Shown here in pieces: positions 32,853 through 41,216 of a DNA stretch of 64,000 bases (position 1 is its first letter; every line of letters begins with the position of its first letter). The translations under genes were made by a program, and so were the position numbers. A model generated the notes under the pieces. That model was given only the letters and a program-made list of their open reading frames with translations. It was not told where the DNA came from and did not search any database. The DNA is from Desulfosporosinus youngiae DSM 17734 (GTDB lineage Bacteria; Bacillota; Desulfitobacteriia; Desulfitobacteriales; Desulfitobacteriaceae): the NCBI RefSeq assembly GCF_000244895.1, contig NZ_CM001441.1:2066226-2130225 (forward strand), in the 5' to 3' direction.

Positions 32853-34100
32853 ATGAGTAACTATCTGAACCTTAAAACAATCGGAATGACCATTTTGACA
32901 ATTTTAGTGCTATGTCTGTTTTTGTCCAAAACAATCTATGCCTTTAACATGCCGCAAATCACGGCCACGATCCCTTTTAACGGGAAACTGAGCAAAACGG
33001 AAACGGCTAATGGGATGGCAGATTGGTCTGAAAAAGAGGCTGTTAGCAGTGAAGTTGGGGGAAAAATTGAGGAAGTGTTCGTTAAAGAAGGGGAAACCGT
33101 TGACAAAGGGCAGGAGCTTATGCGTCTATCCCTTAATAACGAGGATATGACTAAAATCGAAGAATTAAAGACTGCCCGGGCCAAACTGGAGCTGGAGATT
33201 GAAACTATTAATCTGAAAATCGAAAAAGCCAAAGCGGACCTGACAGCCTTGGCAGCAGAGCAGGCAGACGAGATAAAAAAAGCCCAGGACAATTACGACC
33301 GCCTGAACAGTTTGTATCGGGCAGGGGCAATAGCGCAGGTGGAATGGGAAACGGCGGACTATAATCTGAAATCCAACATAAGCAAGTATGACAAGCAAGT
33401 TGCGGATTTGAAAAACCTGATGCTGACCTATGATCAAGACATTAAAGGCAGGCAATTAGACCTCAAAAACAATGACCTTCAGCTGGCGCGCTATAGTGAC
33501 ATTTTATCAGCCAACGGGAGCATCAAAGCGGAAACCGCCGGAACAGTAGGCGGAATTGCCATTAGCAAAGGCGATCTTGTCACGGCAAACCAGTCGGTTA
33601 TGACCATAGGTATCGGTGAAAAATTCACCATTACATGCAGTATACCCCTTGAAAACAGTTTTGTGGCCAGCGGCGACACTTGCCAACTCACCAACTCCAC
33701 CCACTCCTTTGAGGGGATCGTTGACAAAATTGTTGCCGATGAAAAAGCCAAGACGGTTAGTATCACGGTTAGGGATGGGAAGATCACGCCCAACGAGAGC
33801 TTTTCCATAACCTTCTCCAAAGAGGGCGAACAAACAGAAAAACTGGTGCCTAACGGAGCAATTCAGCAGGATAGCTCGGGGTACTTCCTTTACAAAATCA
33901 GCCGCCGGGAAGGTGTGCTGGGCGATGAGTATTATACGGAAAGATTGCCCATCTACATCGGTGATTCAGACAACACGAACACAGTTATCTTGAATGATAT
34001 AGGCTTTTTTGAGCCGGTCGTTCTGTCGGGCAATAAACCGTTTAGTGAGGGGGAGACGGTAGTTCTTAAAAACGGTGGTGATTTCTTTGCCAAGGATTAA
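32853..34100 (+). CDS. HlyD/MacA-type membrane-fusion protein (operon 2)
   Basis: 415 residues, ATG after CAGGAG. N-terminal membrane anchor (about 11-29), lipoyl-type half motif IEEVFVKEGETVDKGQELMRL, a long coiled-coil hairpin (~residues 100-215), second half motif ETAGTVGGIAISKGDLV, then barrel domains. The C-terminal sequence SGYFLYKISRREGVLGDEYYTERLPIYIGDSDNTN parallels SGSYVFVLESRKGPLGAENYLQKVDVNVEDSDNNK in operon 1 (given as short matching stretches: RREGVLG versus RKGPLG, and GDSDN versus EDSDN). It overlaps the MacB-like gene by 26 bp. Confidence 0.87.
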   Translation: MSNYLNLKTIGMTILTILVLCLFLSKTIYAFNMPQITATIPFNGKLSKTETANGMADWSEKEAVSSEVGGKIEEVFVKEGETVDKGQELMRLSLNNEDMTKIEELKTARAKLELEIETINLKIEKAKADLTALAAEQADEIKKAQDNYDRLNSLYRAGAIAQVEWETADYNLKSNISKYDKQVADLKNLMLTYDQDIKGRQLDLKNNDLQLARYSDILSANGSIKAETAGTVGGIAISKGDLVTANQSVMTIGIGEKFTITCSIPLENSFVASGDTCQLTNSTHSFEGIVDKIVADEKAKTVSITVRDGKITPNESFSITFSKEGEQTEKLVPNGAIQQDSSGYFLYKISRREGVLGDEYYTERLPIYIGDSDNTNTVILNDIGFFEPVVLSGNKPFSEGETVVLKNGGDFFAKD

Positions 34101-35109
34101 CCTGGCTGTCGTCGCCTTAACGATTTGCGGGGCAGCGCTGCTGGCCCTGTTTGTTTTAGGGAGGGGTGCGCAAGGGAACGAGAATTTGTTTTTTGCCTGC
34201 CCGAAGGTGAATGAGGCTGTTGCCCTTGAAAAAGCGGATGAAACAGACGCGAAATTAACCTATGAAATAGTGGATACGGTTCGGGTTAAGTCTGCCGTCA
34301 ACCTTGAGGCCAGACAAGTGGGAACGAACCATTTTTATCAGGAGATTATGGGTTACGCCATGACGACGGGCAGCTTTTTTACCCTGAATGCCCAGCAGGA
34401 AAAACGCAAAGTAGCTGTGTTAAATGAAAGATTAGCCTTTGAAGCTTTTGGGAGTTTTGATATCGTTGGCATGCAAATAAGCCTGAAGGATGAAAGTTAT
34501 GTCATTCTGGGGGTTATCGAGGACAATCAAGAGGAAAGCGCAGTTTATGTGCCGTCGATTTTGACCAAGACCAGTGTAGCCAATTTTATAGAAGTTATGG
34601 CAACGGAAGAGGCGGCGCTGGCCAATCTGAAGAGTTTAGGAGTTAGTGAGGATCGTTTTTATTTAGCTAATTTAGGCGAGTTCGCCAAAGTTATTAAAGC
34701 AAAATTCGCCCTGGCCTGGTGGCTGATAGCCTTAGTAGTCTCAAGTTTTCTATCTGTACAAGGGGTAAAAGTTATCAGGAAATCAGTGCCTAAGGTCAAA
34801 AGACTAGCCAAAGACGAATATTTGAGGGAAGTTATAAAATCCCGTGAGGTACGGAGGATCATGCTAGTGGCCATGGCTGTTTTAACGGCAATTAGTATAG
34901 GAATTTATGCATTGCTGCAAGCAGCGCAAATATTGCTGTATTGGAGTCAGTATGCCAATGGGCTGGCAGGCATAGCGACCTTGGCATTCGGCGGAAAAAT
35001 CAGCGTCCTGCAGAAACTTGCGCTCTATTCAAATTCAGCTTTGGCATTTTTTATGGGGGGTGTGGGCATTGGCATCATTGGAGCTTTCAGGCCTAAACAA
35101 AACCTATGA
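34075..35109 (+). CDS. Membrane protein with MacB-periplasmic-core-like domain (operon 2)
   Basis: 344 residues, GTG start inside the end of the adaptor gene. TM1 (about 7-27) is followed by a ~180-residue external domain with TGSFFTLNAQQEKRKVAVLNERLAFEAFGS and VGMQISLKDESYVILGVI, the MacB-PCD-like pattern also seen in operon 1 (GGFLTVEQENQQVAVIDEDLA). Three or more TM segments then follow (about 212-228, 262-284, 322-340). It is about 125 residues shorter than the operon 1 protein, lacking part of the C-terminal membrane domain. No ATPase domain. It overlaps the ATPase gene by 41 bp. Confidence 0.65.
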   Translation: MVISLPRINLAVVALTICGAALLALFVLGRGAQGNENLFFACPKVNEAVALEKADETDAKLTYEIVDTVRVKSAVNLEARQVGTNHFYQEIMGYAMTTGSFFTLNAQQEKRKVAVLNERLAFEAFGSFDIVGMQISLKDESYVILGVIEDNQEESAVYVPSILTKTSVANFIEVMATEEAALANLKSLGVSEDRFYLANLGEFAKVIKAKFALAWWLIALVVSSFLSVQGVKVIRKSVPKVKRLAKDEYLREVIKSREVRRIMLVAMAVLTAISIGIYALLQAAQILLYWSQYANGLAGIATLAFGGKISVLQKLALYSNSALAFFMGGVGIGIIGAFRPKQNL

Positions 35110-36145
35110 TAACGGGTTTGTTGCCGTTCGTGATTTTAATTTAGCAATCCAAGACAAAGAGTTCGTTGTTTTTGTTGGGCCGTCCGGCTGCGGAAAATCC
35201 ACAACACTCCGTATGATAGCGGGGTTGGAGGGCATAAGCGCAGGTGAGCTTTATATCGGTGGGGAAAAGATGAACGATGTACCCTCTGCAGAGCGGGACA
35301 TCGCCATGGTTTTTCAAAGTTACGCCTTATATCCCCATATGACGGTTTACAACAACATTGCTTTTGGCTTGCACGTGCGCAAAGTGCCTAAAGGGGAAAT
35401 ACGAAAAAAAGTCCTGGAAGTCAGTAGAATTTTAGAGCTGGAGGAGCTTTTGGAGCGCAAACCCAAAGCACTTTCGGGAGGGCAGAAACAACGTGTGGCC
35501 ATGGGACGGGCTATCGTGCGCGAACCTAAAGTTTTTCTGATGGATGAACCCCTTTCCAATCTGGATGCTAAACTTCGTGTGCAAATGCGAGCTGAAATTG
35601 CCAAATTGCATCAGCGCCTGCAAGCAACCTTCATCTATGTTACCCATGATCAAACGGAAGCGATGACCTTGGGTGACAGAATTGTGGTTATGAAAGATGG
35701 GGTTATAAGGCAAGCGGACACGCCGGAGAACTTGTATAATAACCCTGCCGATAGGTTTGTTGCCGGGTTTATCGGCACGCCGGCGATGAGTTTTATTGAG
35801 GTTGAAATCCAGGGGAATACCCTAAAATGGGGTGATTGTGAGATTGTTGTGCCTGATTTGCAGGTCAATGCACGAACTGCTGTTATGGGCGTGCGCAGCG
35901 AGGATGTCCGGATTACCAATAACCTGAACGGTAATTACGCAACGGTGGAGGCAGTGGAAATGCACGGCGCAGATTCTTTCGTCTCGCTTAATTGCGGACA
36001 ACAAAGCCTGCTTGCGCGAATGGAGAGTTCAAGAGCAAAAAATATAGCCGGGCAAGTGCCTGTTTCTATAGACATAGATAAAATCCATTTATTTGATAAA
36101 GAAAGCGGAAAGGCCATGGGCTTAACAAAAGGCGGAGAAACTTAA
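35069..36145 (+). CDS. MalK/UgpC-type ABC ATPase (operon 2)
   Basis: 358 residues from the TTG at 35069, chosen because GGGGGG lies 8 bp upstream and the protein then begins MASLELSGLNKTY, parallel to MASLHLKNLAKTY of operon 1. Walker A GPSGCGKST, Q-loop VFQSYALYPHMTVYNN, signature LSGGQKQR, Walker B VFLMDEPLSNLDA, H-loop VTHDQTEAMT, and a C-terminal TOBE-type domain are intact. It is the sole ATPase of operon 2, and its translation is probably coupled to the MacB-like gene. Confidence 0.92.
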   Translation: MASLELSGLNKTYDNGFVAVRDFNLAIQDKEFVVFVGPSGCGKSTTLRMIAGLEGISAGELYIGGEKMNDVPSAERDIAMVFQSYALYPHMTVYNNIAFGLHVRKVPKGEIRKKVLEVSRILELEELLERKPKALSGGQKQRVAMGRAIVREPKVFLMDEPLSNLDAKLRVQMRAEIAKLHQRLQATFIYVTHDQTEAMTLGDRIVVMKDGVIRQADTPENLYNNPADRFVAGFIGTPAMSFIEVEIQGNTLKWGDCEIVVPDLQVNARTAVMGVRSEDVRITNNLNGNYATVEAVEMHGADSFVSLNCGQQSLLARMESSRAKNIAGQVPVSIDIDKIHLFDKESGKAMGLTKGGET

Positions 36146-36171
36146 AAATAACTAATGAATGAGATTTTCGG

Positions 36172-36354
36172 CGGGCGATTGCCAATATTGGCGCTATTGT
36201 GGAAGCGCCGTCCTTTTACGGTTATCTATCCGGTTACGATAATCTTAAGCTCATGGCTAATTTGCTGCCGCTGAAGACCAAGTATGAGGATACGAAGGAA
36301 TTTAAAGCGATTGACCGGTTGATGCGAGAGAATCACGGGGTGCACATAAAATAA
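36172..36354 (+). pseudogene. Fragment of a BcrA/lantibiotic-type ABC ATPase
   Basis: The frame RAIANIGAIVEAPSFYGYLSGYDNL is a hallmark of bacitracin/lantibiotic-type ABC ATPases, lying just before the Q-loop partners; about 60 codons remain. No Walker A or B motif is left. The last third (KYEDTKEFKAIDRLMREN) may come from elsewhere. It directly follows operon 2. Confidence 0.6.
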
Positions 36355-36381
36355 GCAGCCGGGTTAGGGCTGCTGTAATTA

Positions 36382-36786
36382 TTATATTCTATTGGTTTGA
36401 ATTCCCAAGTGTTCTTTTAAAGCCTCCTGAAGAATAGCTGAGAAATTCACGTTTTGAGCTTCCGCCTCTTCATTAAGCCAGGAGGGAATCGATAATGTTT
36501 TTTTTACAGCCTTTGAACTCTTATGCCGGCGATAGGCTGTCATATCGATGTCAATCATTGTCGTAAATTGTCCGTCATCTAAAGGAATATCCTTTGCCCT
36601 CGATGGAGTTGGGATGACCTCCTTTTCGTCTATAAGATAATCTAACCATGTTGCTAAAGCATCACGCGCCATATAAATAGCGTTTGCAAGATCGTTGCCC
36701 TGGCTATTGGTACCAGGTAAATCAGGGAATCGTATGGCATATCCATTTTCGACGGGTGTAAATATCGCAGGGAAAACATAGATCAT
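36382..36786 (-). CDS. hicB: HicB-type antitoxin
   Basis: 134 residues: N-terminal HicB degraded-RNase fold (YVFPAIFTPVENGYAIRFPDLPG, then A-x-x-MARDALATWL) and a C-terminal ribbon-helix-helix-like segment (TLSIPSWLNEEAEAQNVNFSAILQEAL) for DNA binding. It should neutralise HicA and repress the operon. The hicA gene upstream on the same strand is frameshifted, so the antitoxin is orphaned. Confidence 0.85.
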   Translation of the reverse strand: MIYVFPAIFTPVENGYAIRFPDLPGTNSQGNDLANAIYMARDALATWLDYLIDEKEVIPTPSRAKDIPLDDGQFTTMIDIDMTAYRRHKSSKAVKKTLSIPSWLNEEAEAQNVNFSAILQEALKEHLGIQTNRI

Positions 36787-36849
36787 GATTTTGCCTCCTT
36801 TATTATTATTTTCTTAGCTATTTATGATTATGAATCCTTTGAGTGGGGT

Positions 36850-37035
36850 CTATTTCAGCCCCGCATCTTTTAGGATTTGCTTTGCTGTCACTTCGTTGAT
36901 TTCTCGATGACTTGGACTTGAACGGCTCTCATATTAGGGGCTTTGTAGATGGTGTGATCTCCGTGGTCTCTTATTTTACTGAAGCCGTTTGATTCAAGTT
37001 TTTTAACCAAGTCCCGTCGTTTCCTTTGTATCACC
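36850..37035 (-). pseudogene. hicA: HicA-type mRNA interferase toxin, frameshifted
   Basis: A GTG start (37035) after AAGGTAG gives RKRRDLVKKLESNGFSKIRD and GDHTIYKAPNMRAVQVQ, with the catalytic histidine context of HicA. A one-base shift then moves the frame to SHREINEVTAKQILKDAGLK and a stop at 36850. Joined, the two parts give a normal ~60-residue HicA. One indel therefore inactivates it. Confidence 0.8.
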
Positions 37036-37052
37036 TACCTTCTGATATAATC

Positions 37053-37095
37053 ATGTTACGTATTTTACGTAATGTCAATAAAAATTATACGTAAT
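37053..37095 (-). promoter_or_regulatory. hic promoter with TACGTAA repeats
   Basis: TTACGTA (37057-37063) and TACGTAA (37067-37073) form an inverted repeat; a further TACGTAA lies at 37088-37094. A minus-strand TTGACA (37079-37074) is adjacent. This is probably the HicB operator. Confidence 0.5.
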
Positions 37096-37131
37096 TTATG
37101 TATTTGATAAGAAAGGTTGCATAGCCGATTG

Positions 37132-37236
37132 GGGGGGCATTTTTATTTTGGTTTATGTCGGTGAATGTAAATGCTTCTTTAGGAACGGTTTGTATGTGAT
37201 TATGAATGTTTCGTACAGAAATGAGAAATGCCCCCC
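37132..37236. repeat. GGGGGGCATTT / AAATGCCCCCC inverted repeat
   Basis: Perfect 11-bp arms (37132-37142 and 37226-37236) enclose 83 bp, downstream of the IS110-type transposase. The interval 37096-37450 has no gene. It may belong to the noncoding end of the IS element. Confidence 0.5.
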
Positions 37237-37450
37237 GGCATAGGGAGACTACACGTGGTGGTCGCGTGGGGGAAGGGGCTATATCTTTCCACCAGAAACA
37301 GGAATAATAAGATCAATTGCCAAAACAATGGCTTAGCCCTGCCGGAAAGCTTAGTTTGAAAGAACCCGGAAATATGATCGCATTTAAAAAAGGTCATAAC
37401 AAAATAAGCCTGCTAAATAGCGGCTTTCAAAAAAATTTGTTTGTAAGGTT

Positions 37451-38707
37451 TTAAGTTGTATTAGGCATATCGGGTATTTGGTAGCCTAAAGTTTGCAGGT
37501 AGCGAATAGCCATTTCCTCAGTGATCTGCGATGCATAAGTTTGTTTTGGTTTGGAGTCGATTTTGTATAGTTCAAAATTAAACGTCTCACCCTTATCTAG
37601 CATATGGTAGATACATTTTAGCAGTGTATGTGCAATAGCAATAATGGCCTTTTTGTGACCTCGACGTTTCTTAATCTGGTCATATCGGTTTTTGAAATAC
37701 GGACACTTTTTACTCTTAATTGCAGCATTTGCACATTGAACTAGTAATGGCTTGATATATACACCAGCTCGTGAAATACGAACAGATTTCTTCTTGCCAG
37801 CACTTTCATTGTTTTGAGGAGTAACTCCAGCCCATGAGCATAGATGCTTGGAGGAATTAAAAACTGCCATATCGCTACCGATCTCACCGATTATAGCGAT
37901 GGCAGTAAAAACATCCTTGATACTTGGCAATGATAAAATTATCTCTATTTGTGGCAAATAGGGCTGAGCTAAGCCTAAAACAACCCGTTCGATATCAGTT
38001 ATATGTTTCTCGATGTTCTCAAGATGATGCAGACAAACACGCATTTTATCTGCTTGAGGCTTAGTTAAATTCCCATTGATTGATTTTGTAATTGTTTCTG
38101 CTTTATCTTGCATTCTTCCGTGTAACATTGATGAAACCTCGAAATCCATATCATCCGGATTATCAAGTATGTGATTAATGATTCTCATCGAGCTTACGCC
38201 AAAAGTATCAGAAACAACACTAGAAATCATAATATTTGAAACAGTTAGAGAGTTTTGGATGCGGTTTTTCTCGCTTGACTTAACATTGATGAGCTTAAAC
38301 CGATACCGCATTAAATCACGAATTTGACGAATTGGTAAGGGTGGTATAAAGCTACTGGGAACTAAACCGTGCTTATGTAAATCGCAAAGCCAAATAGAAT
38401 CTTTCTTATCGGTTTTCTTGCCTCGAATACCTTTAACATACTTTGGATTAGCAACGACAACATCACAGTAATCTTCCAAAATGTTAAAAACAGGGTGCCA
38501 GTACTTGCCTGTAGACTCCATACAGACATGAACGCAAGAGTGAGCTTTCAACCAATCCAAAAGTTGAAGCAAACTCTGGGTAAAGGTTGAAAATTGCCTC
38601 GTTTGGTAATCCGTAACCCCCGATTTGTTAGTAGTACCAACCGTTGCAACAACAAACTTCTTGTGGACATCAATTCCACAGCAAATAGGAAAAACAATTT
38701 TGAGCAT
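37451..38707 (-). CDS. IS110-family transposase
   Basis: About 418 residues from the ATG at 38707 (start of LKIVFPICCGIDVHKKF). The N-terminal DEDD RuvC-like domain has GIDVHK (first Asp), CMESTGKYW (Glu) and GKKTDKKDS (Asp pair); the C-terminal Transposase_20 domain has LSLPSIKDVFTAIAIIGEIGS and CSWAGVTPQNNESAGKK, with the catalytic serine segment typical of the family. IS110 transposases are guided by a bridge RNA from a noncoding end. The ORF appears intact. Ends cannot be set because IS110 elements lack clear terminal repeats. Confidence 0.92.
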   Translation of the reverse strand: MLKIVFPICCGIDVHKKFVVATVGTTNKSGVTDYQTRQFSTFTQSLLQLLDWLKAHSCVHVCMESTGKYWHPVFNILEDYCDVVVANPKYVKGIRGKKTDKKDSIWLCDLHKHGLVPSSFIPPLPIRQIRDLMRYRFKLINVKSSEKNRIQNSLTVSNIMISSVVSDTFGVSSMRIINHILDNPDDMDFEVSSMLHGRMQDKAETITKSINGNLTKPQADKMRVCLHHLENIEKHITDIERVVLGLAQPYLPQIEIILSLPSIKDVFTAIAIIGEIGSDMAVFNSSKHLCSWAGVTPQNNESAGKKKSVRISRAGVYIKPLLVQCANAAIKSKKCPYFKNRYDQIKKRRGHKKAIIAIAHTLLKCIYHMLDKGETFNFELYKIDSKPKQTYASQITEEMAIRYLQTLGYQIPDMPNTT

Positions 38708-39030
38708 AAACACATCCCCGCATAAGTTTATAGTGGATAAAGCAGACATTGACTGTTTGCTACATAATAAACGGGAATTGTTTATACAAGGATTAGTTTA
38801 CGTGCTCTATGGCACACTTATTTGTACTTGAAAATAGCAAACGGCACATCTTAAAATGCGGGCAGGGTGCTAAACCCTGGACCACTCACCTCCCCGTGCT
38901 CTGTAGTGTATCTGCTTATCCAATTGGATTATATCCACTAGGAGACACTTTCATAAATTTTTGTGCCTTGAGCACAGCGAAAGGAATGGAACTTAAAATG
39001 AGAATAGCAGATAATAAAATTGACGTGACC
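38708..39030 (-). ncRNA. Noncoding flank of the IS110-type element, candidate bridge RNA
   Basis: About 320 bp upstream of the transposase start contain no gene. In IS110-group elements this 5' noncoding end encodes the bridge RNA. CCAGGGTTTAGCACCCTG-like pairing is possible around 38855-38885 on the minus strand. Exact RNA limits cannot be read by eye. Confidence 0.35.
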
Positions 39031-39056
39031 CGGTTTTAATGTTAACATCAATACAT

Positions 39057-39070
39057 ACCGAATGGTCGGT
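39057..39070 (+). promoter_or_regulatory. TetR operator 1
   Basis: ACCGAATGGTCGGT, a 5-4-5 palindrome, sits 21 bp before the TetR start. A near copy lies at 39713-39726. Confidence 0.75.
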
Positions 39071-39090
39071 TTGAAAAAGGAGATAAATTC

Positions 39091-39693
39091 ATGAATGACA
39101 CAAGAGAACATATTTTGAAAGTTGCCTTCAACCTTTTTTTAGTCAAGAGCTATAAGGAAGTAACCATGGCTGAGCTGGTAGAAAAAACAGGAATGTCAAA
39201 AGGCGCTTTTTATCATTATTTTAGAAGCAAAGAGCAGTTATTTCTGGAAGCAATTAAAAACTGTATGTCTTCCATAACACCTGATTTTAGTATATTGGAC
39301 AAGAATTCTCTATATGAGTTTTATCACCAGTATGCAGTTTATCAAAATAGAGTACTCAATTCACTTCAATTAGATGGAGATGATCTGGACCGTGGTTTAA
39401 CGGTGAACTATTACTCACTTGTTTTTGATGCCTTGAAGATTTTTCCAAGCTTCCGGGAAAAATTGCTCGAACACGAACAAGATGAACTGAAAGCATGGAA
39501 AGGGGTTATCTCTACAGCTAGAAAAAACGGAGAGATCCGGTCATTCATGAACGATGAACAAATTGCTAAGGTATTTATATATACAAATGATGGAATTGCA
39601 CTCCGTATTAGTTTAATAAAAGACCGCAGTGAGGATGTCAGTGATACCTTGTTAGAGTTATGGGATAGTTTTTATAGGGGACTAAAAGGGTAA
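39091..39693 (+). CDS. TetR family transcriptional repressor
   Basis: 200 residues. The N-terminal helix-turn-helix reads TREHILKVAFNLFLVKSYKEVTMAELVEKTGMSKGAFYHYFRSKEQLF (given here only as landmark stretches: VTMAELVEKTGMSKGAFYHY, the DNA-recognition part). The remaining helices form the ligand and dimer domain. ATG after AAGGAG. Matching palindromes before this gene and before the RND operon indicate it represses both. Confidence 0.88.
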   Translation: MNDTREHILKVAFNLFLVKSYKEVTMAELVEKTGMSKGAFYHYFRSKEQLFLEAIKNCMSSITPDFSILDKNSLYEFYHQYAVYQNRVLNSLQLDGDDLDRGLTVNYYSLVFDALKIFPSFREKLLEHEQDELKAWKGVISTARKNGEIRSFMNDEQIAKVFIYTNDGIALRISLIKDRSEDVSDTLLELWDSFYRGLKG

Positions 39694-39712
39694 ATTTTTT
39701 TCTATTAGACAT

Positions 39713-39726
39713 ACCGAACGGTCGGT
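39713..39726 (+). promoter_or_regulatory. TetR operator 2, before the RND pump operon
   Basis: ACCGAACGGTCGGT, differing from operator 1 by one base. The 260-bp stretch from here to the adaptor gene holds no intact gene. Confidence 0.75.
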
Positions 39727-39989
39727 TTATATAACGATTGGAATTTATTTAACTTATTGTACAAATGTGAATAAGGGGGCAAGTAATATGAAGAATTGTG
39801 TATCGCGGCTGATATAGGCATCATTAGGATAGGTACGCCGCTGCGACTCCGATAGAACATTTTTAAAAGACTGCATAGGCACTTATGGTAATGTGGGTGA
39901 ACGAAACGACCTTGGAGGATATTCGCTCTCAGATAAAAATAGGTGACCTATTACGGAAGTACAAATGAAGTATATGAGGGGGCTTTATC

Positions 39990-41204
39990 GTGTTAGAAAA
40001 AAACGGTTTAGCTATTAGGGACTTTAAAATTACGAAAAAGAAAGTTCTGACGATTGTTATGGTACTTGTTTTGGCTGGTACAGGAGTTAGAAGTTTCATG
40101 GGAAAGACGGAAAATACCATTGCCGAAACTACTCCAAATAAAGTTTATGTCAAAGCCACTGTGGCCGGGAATGTTAATGAGCAAGCCGTCATTTCGTATA
40201 AGGCATCATTAGAAGCCTCTGAAGAGGGTATTGTAAGTGGCAAGGTCAGTGGTAAGGTAGTTCAAGTGATGTTTGAAAATGGTCAATATGTAACCCAAGG
40301 AGACCCGCTAATCAAATTAGATGATCAGGAAATCAGAAACAACATAGCTTCTTCTCAAGCTCAGCTGAACGCTTCAGAAAGTCAATTAGTGTCTGCACAA
40401 ACCGGGTTGCAGAAAATGCAACTGACCGTGGAAAATGCAGTCCGTACCTATGATAGAACAAAAGAACTTTTTGACGGGGGAGCCATTTCCAAGGTTGAAC
40501 TGGAAAGCGCGGAAACAACGTTAAGTAACGCTAAAATTGATCTGGAAACGGCAAAAGCCAATATTGAAACAGCAAAAGCTAATCTTGCTACAGCACAGGT
40601 AGATTTGAATAATCTTACTGATTCACTGGCGAATACGACAATCACTGCTCCTATTACAGGTATTTTAGATGAGAAAAGCGTGAGTTTGGGACAATATGCC
40701 AACATGGGAGTTGTTCTGGCAAAAGTTAAAGCTATATCGCCAATCTATGCTGTGATAGAAGTAGACCAAAACCATATAAGTTCTTTGCAAGTAGGACAGA
40801 GTGCCAAGGTGACCGTGGGCAGTAACGCCGTTAAAGACTATGACGGCATAATTAAAAGTCTTGAAGCCTCTGCAGATGCTGCTTCAAGAGTTTTTAAATG
40901 TAACGTTGAGGTGGCTAATCCTGATCAAGCACTGAAACCGGGTATTTATGCTAAGGTGGATATTGTAAGTGACCAGACATCAGAAGTGATTGCAGTGCCA
41001 ACGGATGCTTTGAGTGGAAATCCGGGAAATTATACAGTGTTTGTGATTGATCAGGGGGTTGCCCGTAACCGTATTGTCAGTATCGGGAAAATTTCAAAAG
41101 GCTTAGTGGAGATTAAAGACGGCGTAAAAAATGGTGACAGTGTCATTATTACTAATGTGAATACACTGCAGGATGGCGATGCGGTTTCAGTTGTAACGGA
41201 ATAG
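39990..41204 (+). CDS. RND-type periplasmic adaptor (membrane-fusion) protein
   Basis: 404 residues, GTG start after GAGGGGG. N-terminal anchor (about 17-32), lipoyl-like halves (GKVVQVMFENGQYVTQGDPLIKL and ITAPITGILDEKSVSLGQY), an alpha-hairpin between with repeated ETAKANIETAKANLATAQ heptads, a beta-barrel and a membrane-proximal domain. AcrA/MexA-like. It forms an operon with the RND pump 12 bp downstream, under TetR control. Confidence 0.9.
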   Translation: MLEKNGLAIRDFKITKKKVLTIVMVLVLAGTGVRSFMGKTENTIAETTPNKVYVKATVAGNVNEQAVISYKASLEASEEGIVSGKVSGKVVQVMFENGQYVTQGDPLIKLDDQEIRNNIASSQAQLNASESQLVSAQTGLQKMQLTVENAVRTYDRTKELFDGGAISKVELESAETTLSNAKIDLETAKANIETAKANLATAQVDLNNLTDSLANTTITAPITGILDEKSVSLGQYANMGVVLAKVKAISPIYAVIEVDQNHISSLQVGQSAKVTVGSNAVKDYDGIIKSLEASADAASRVFKCNVEVANPDQALKPGIYAKVDIVSDQTSEVIAVPTDALSGNPGNYTVFVIDQGVARNRIVSIGKISKGLVEIKDGVKNGDSVIITNVNTLQDGDAVSVVTE

Positions 41205-41216
41205 GAGGACACGATT

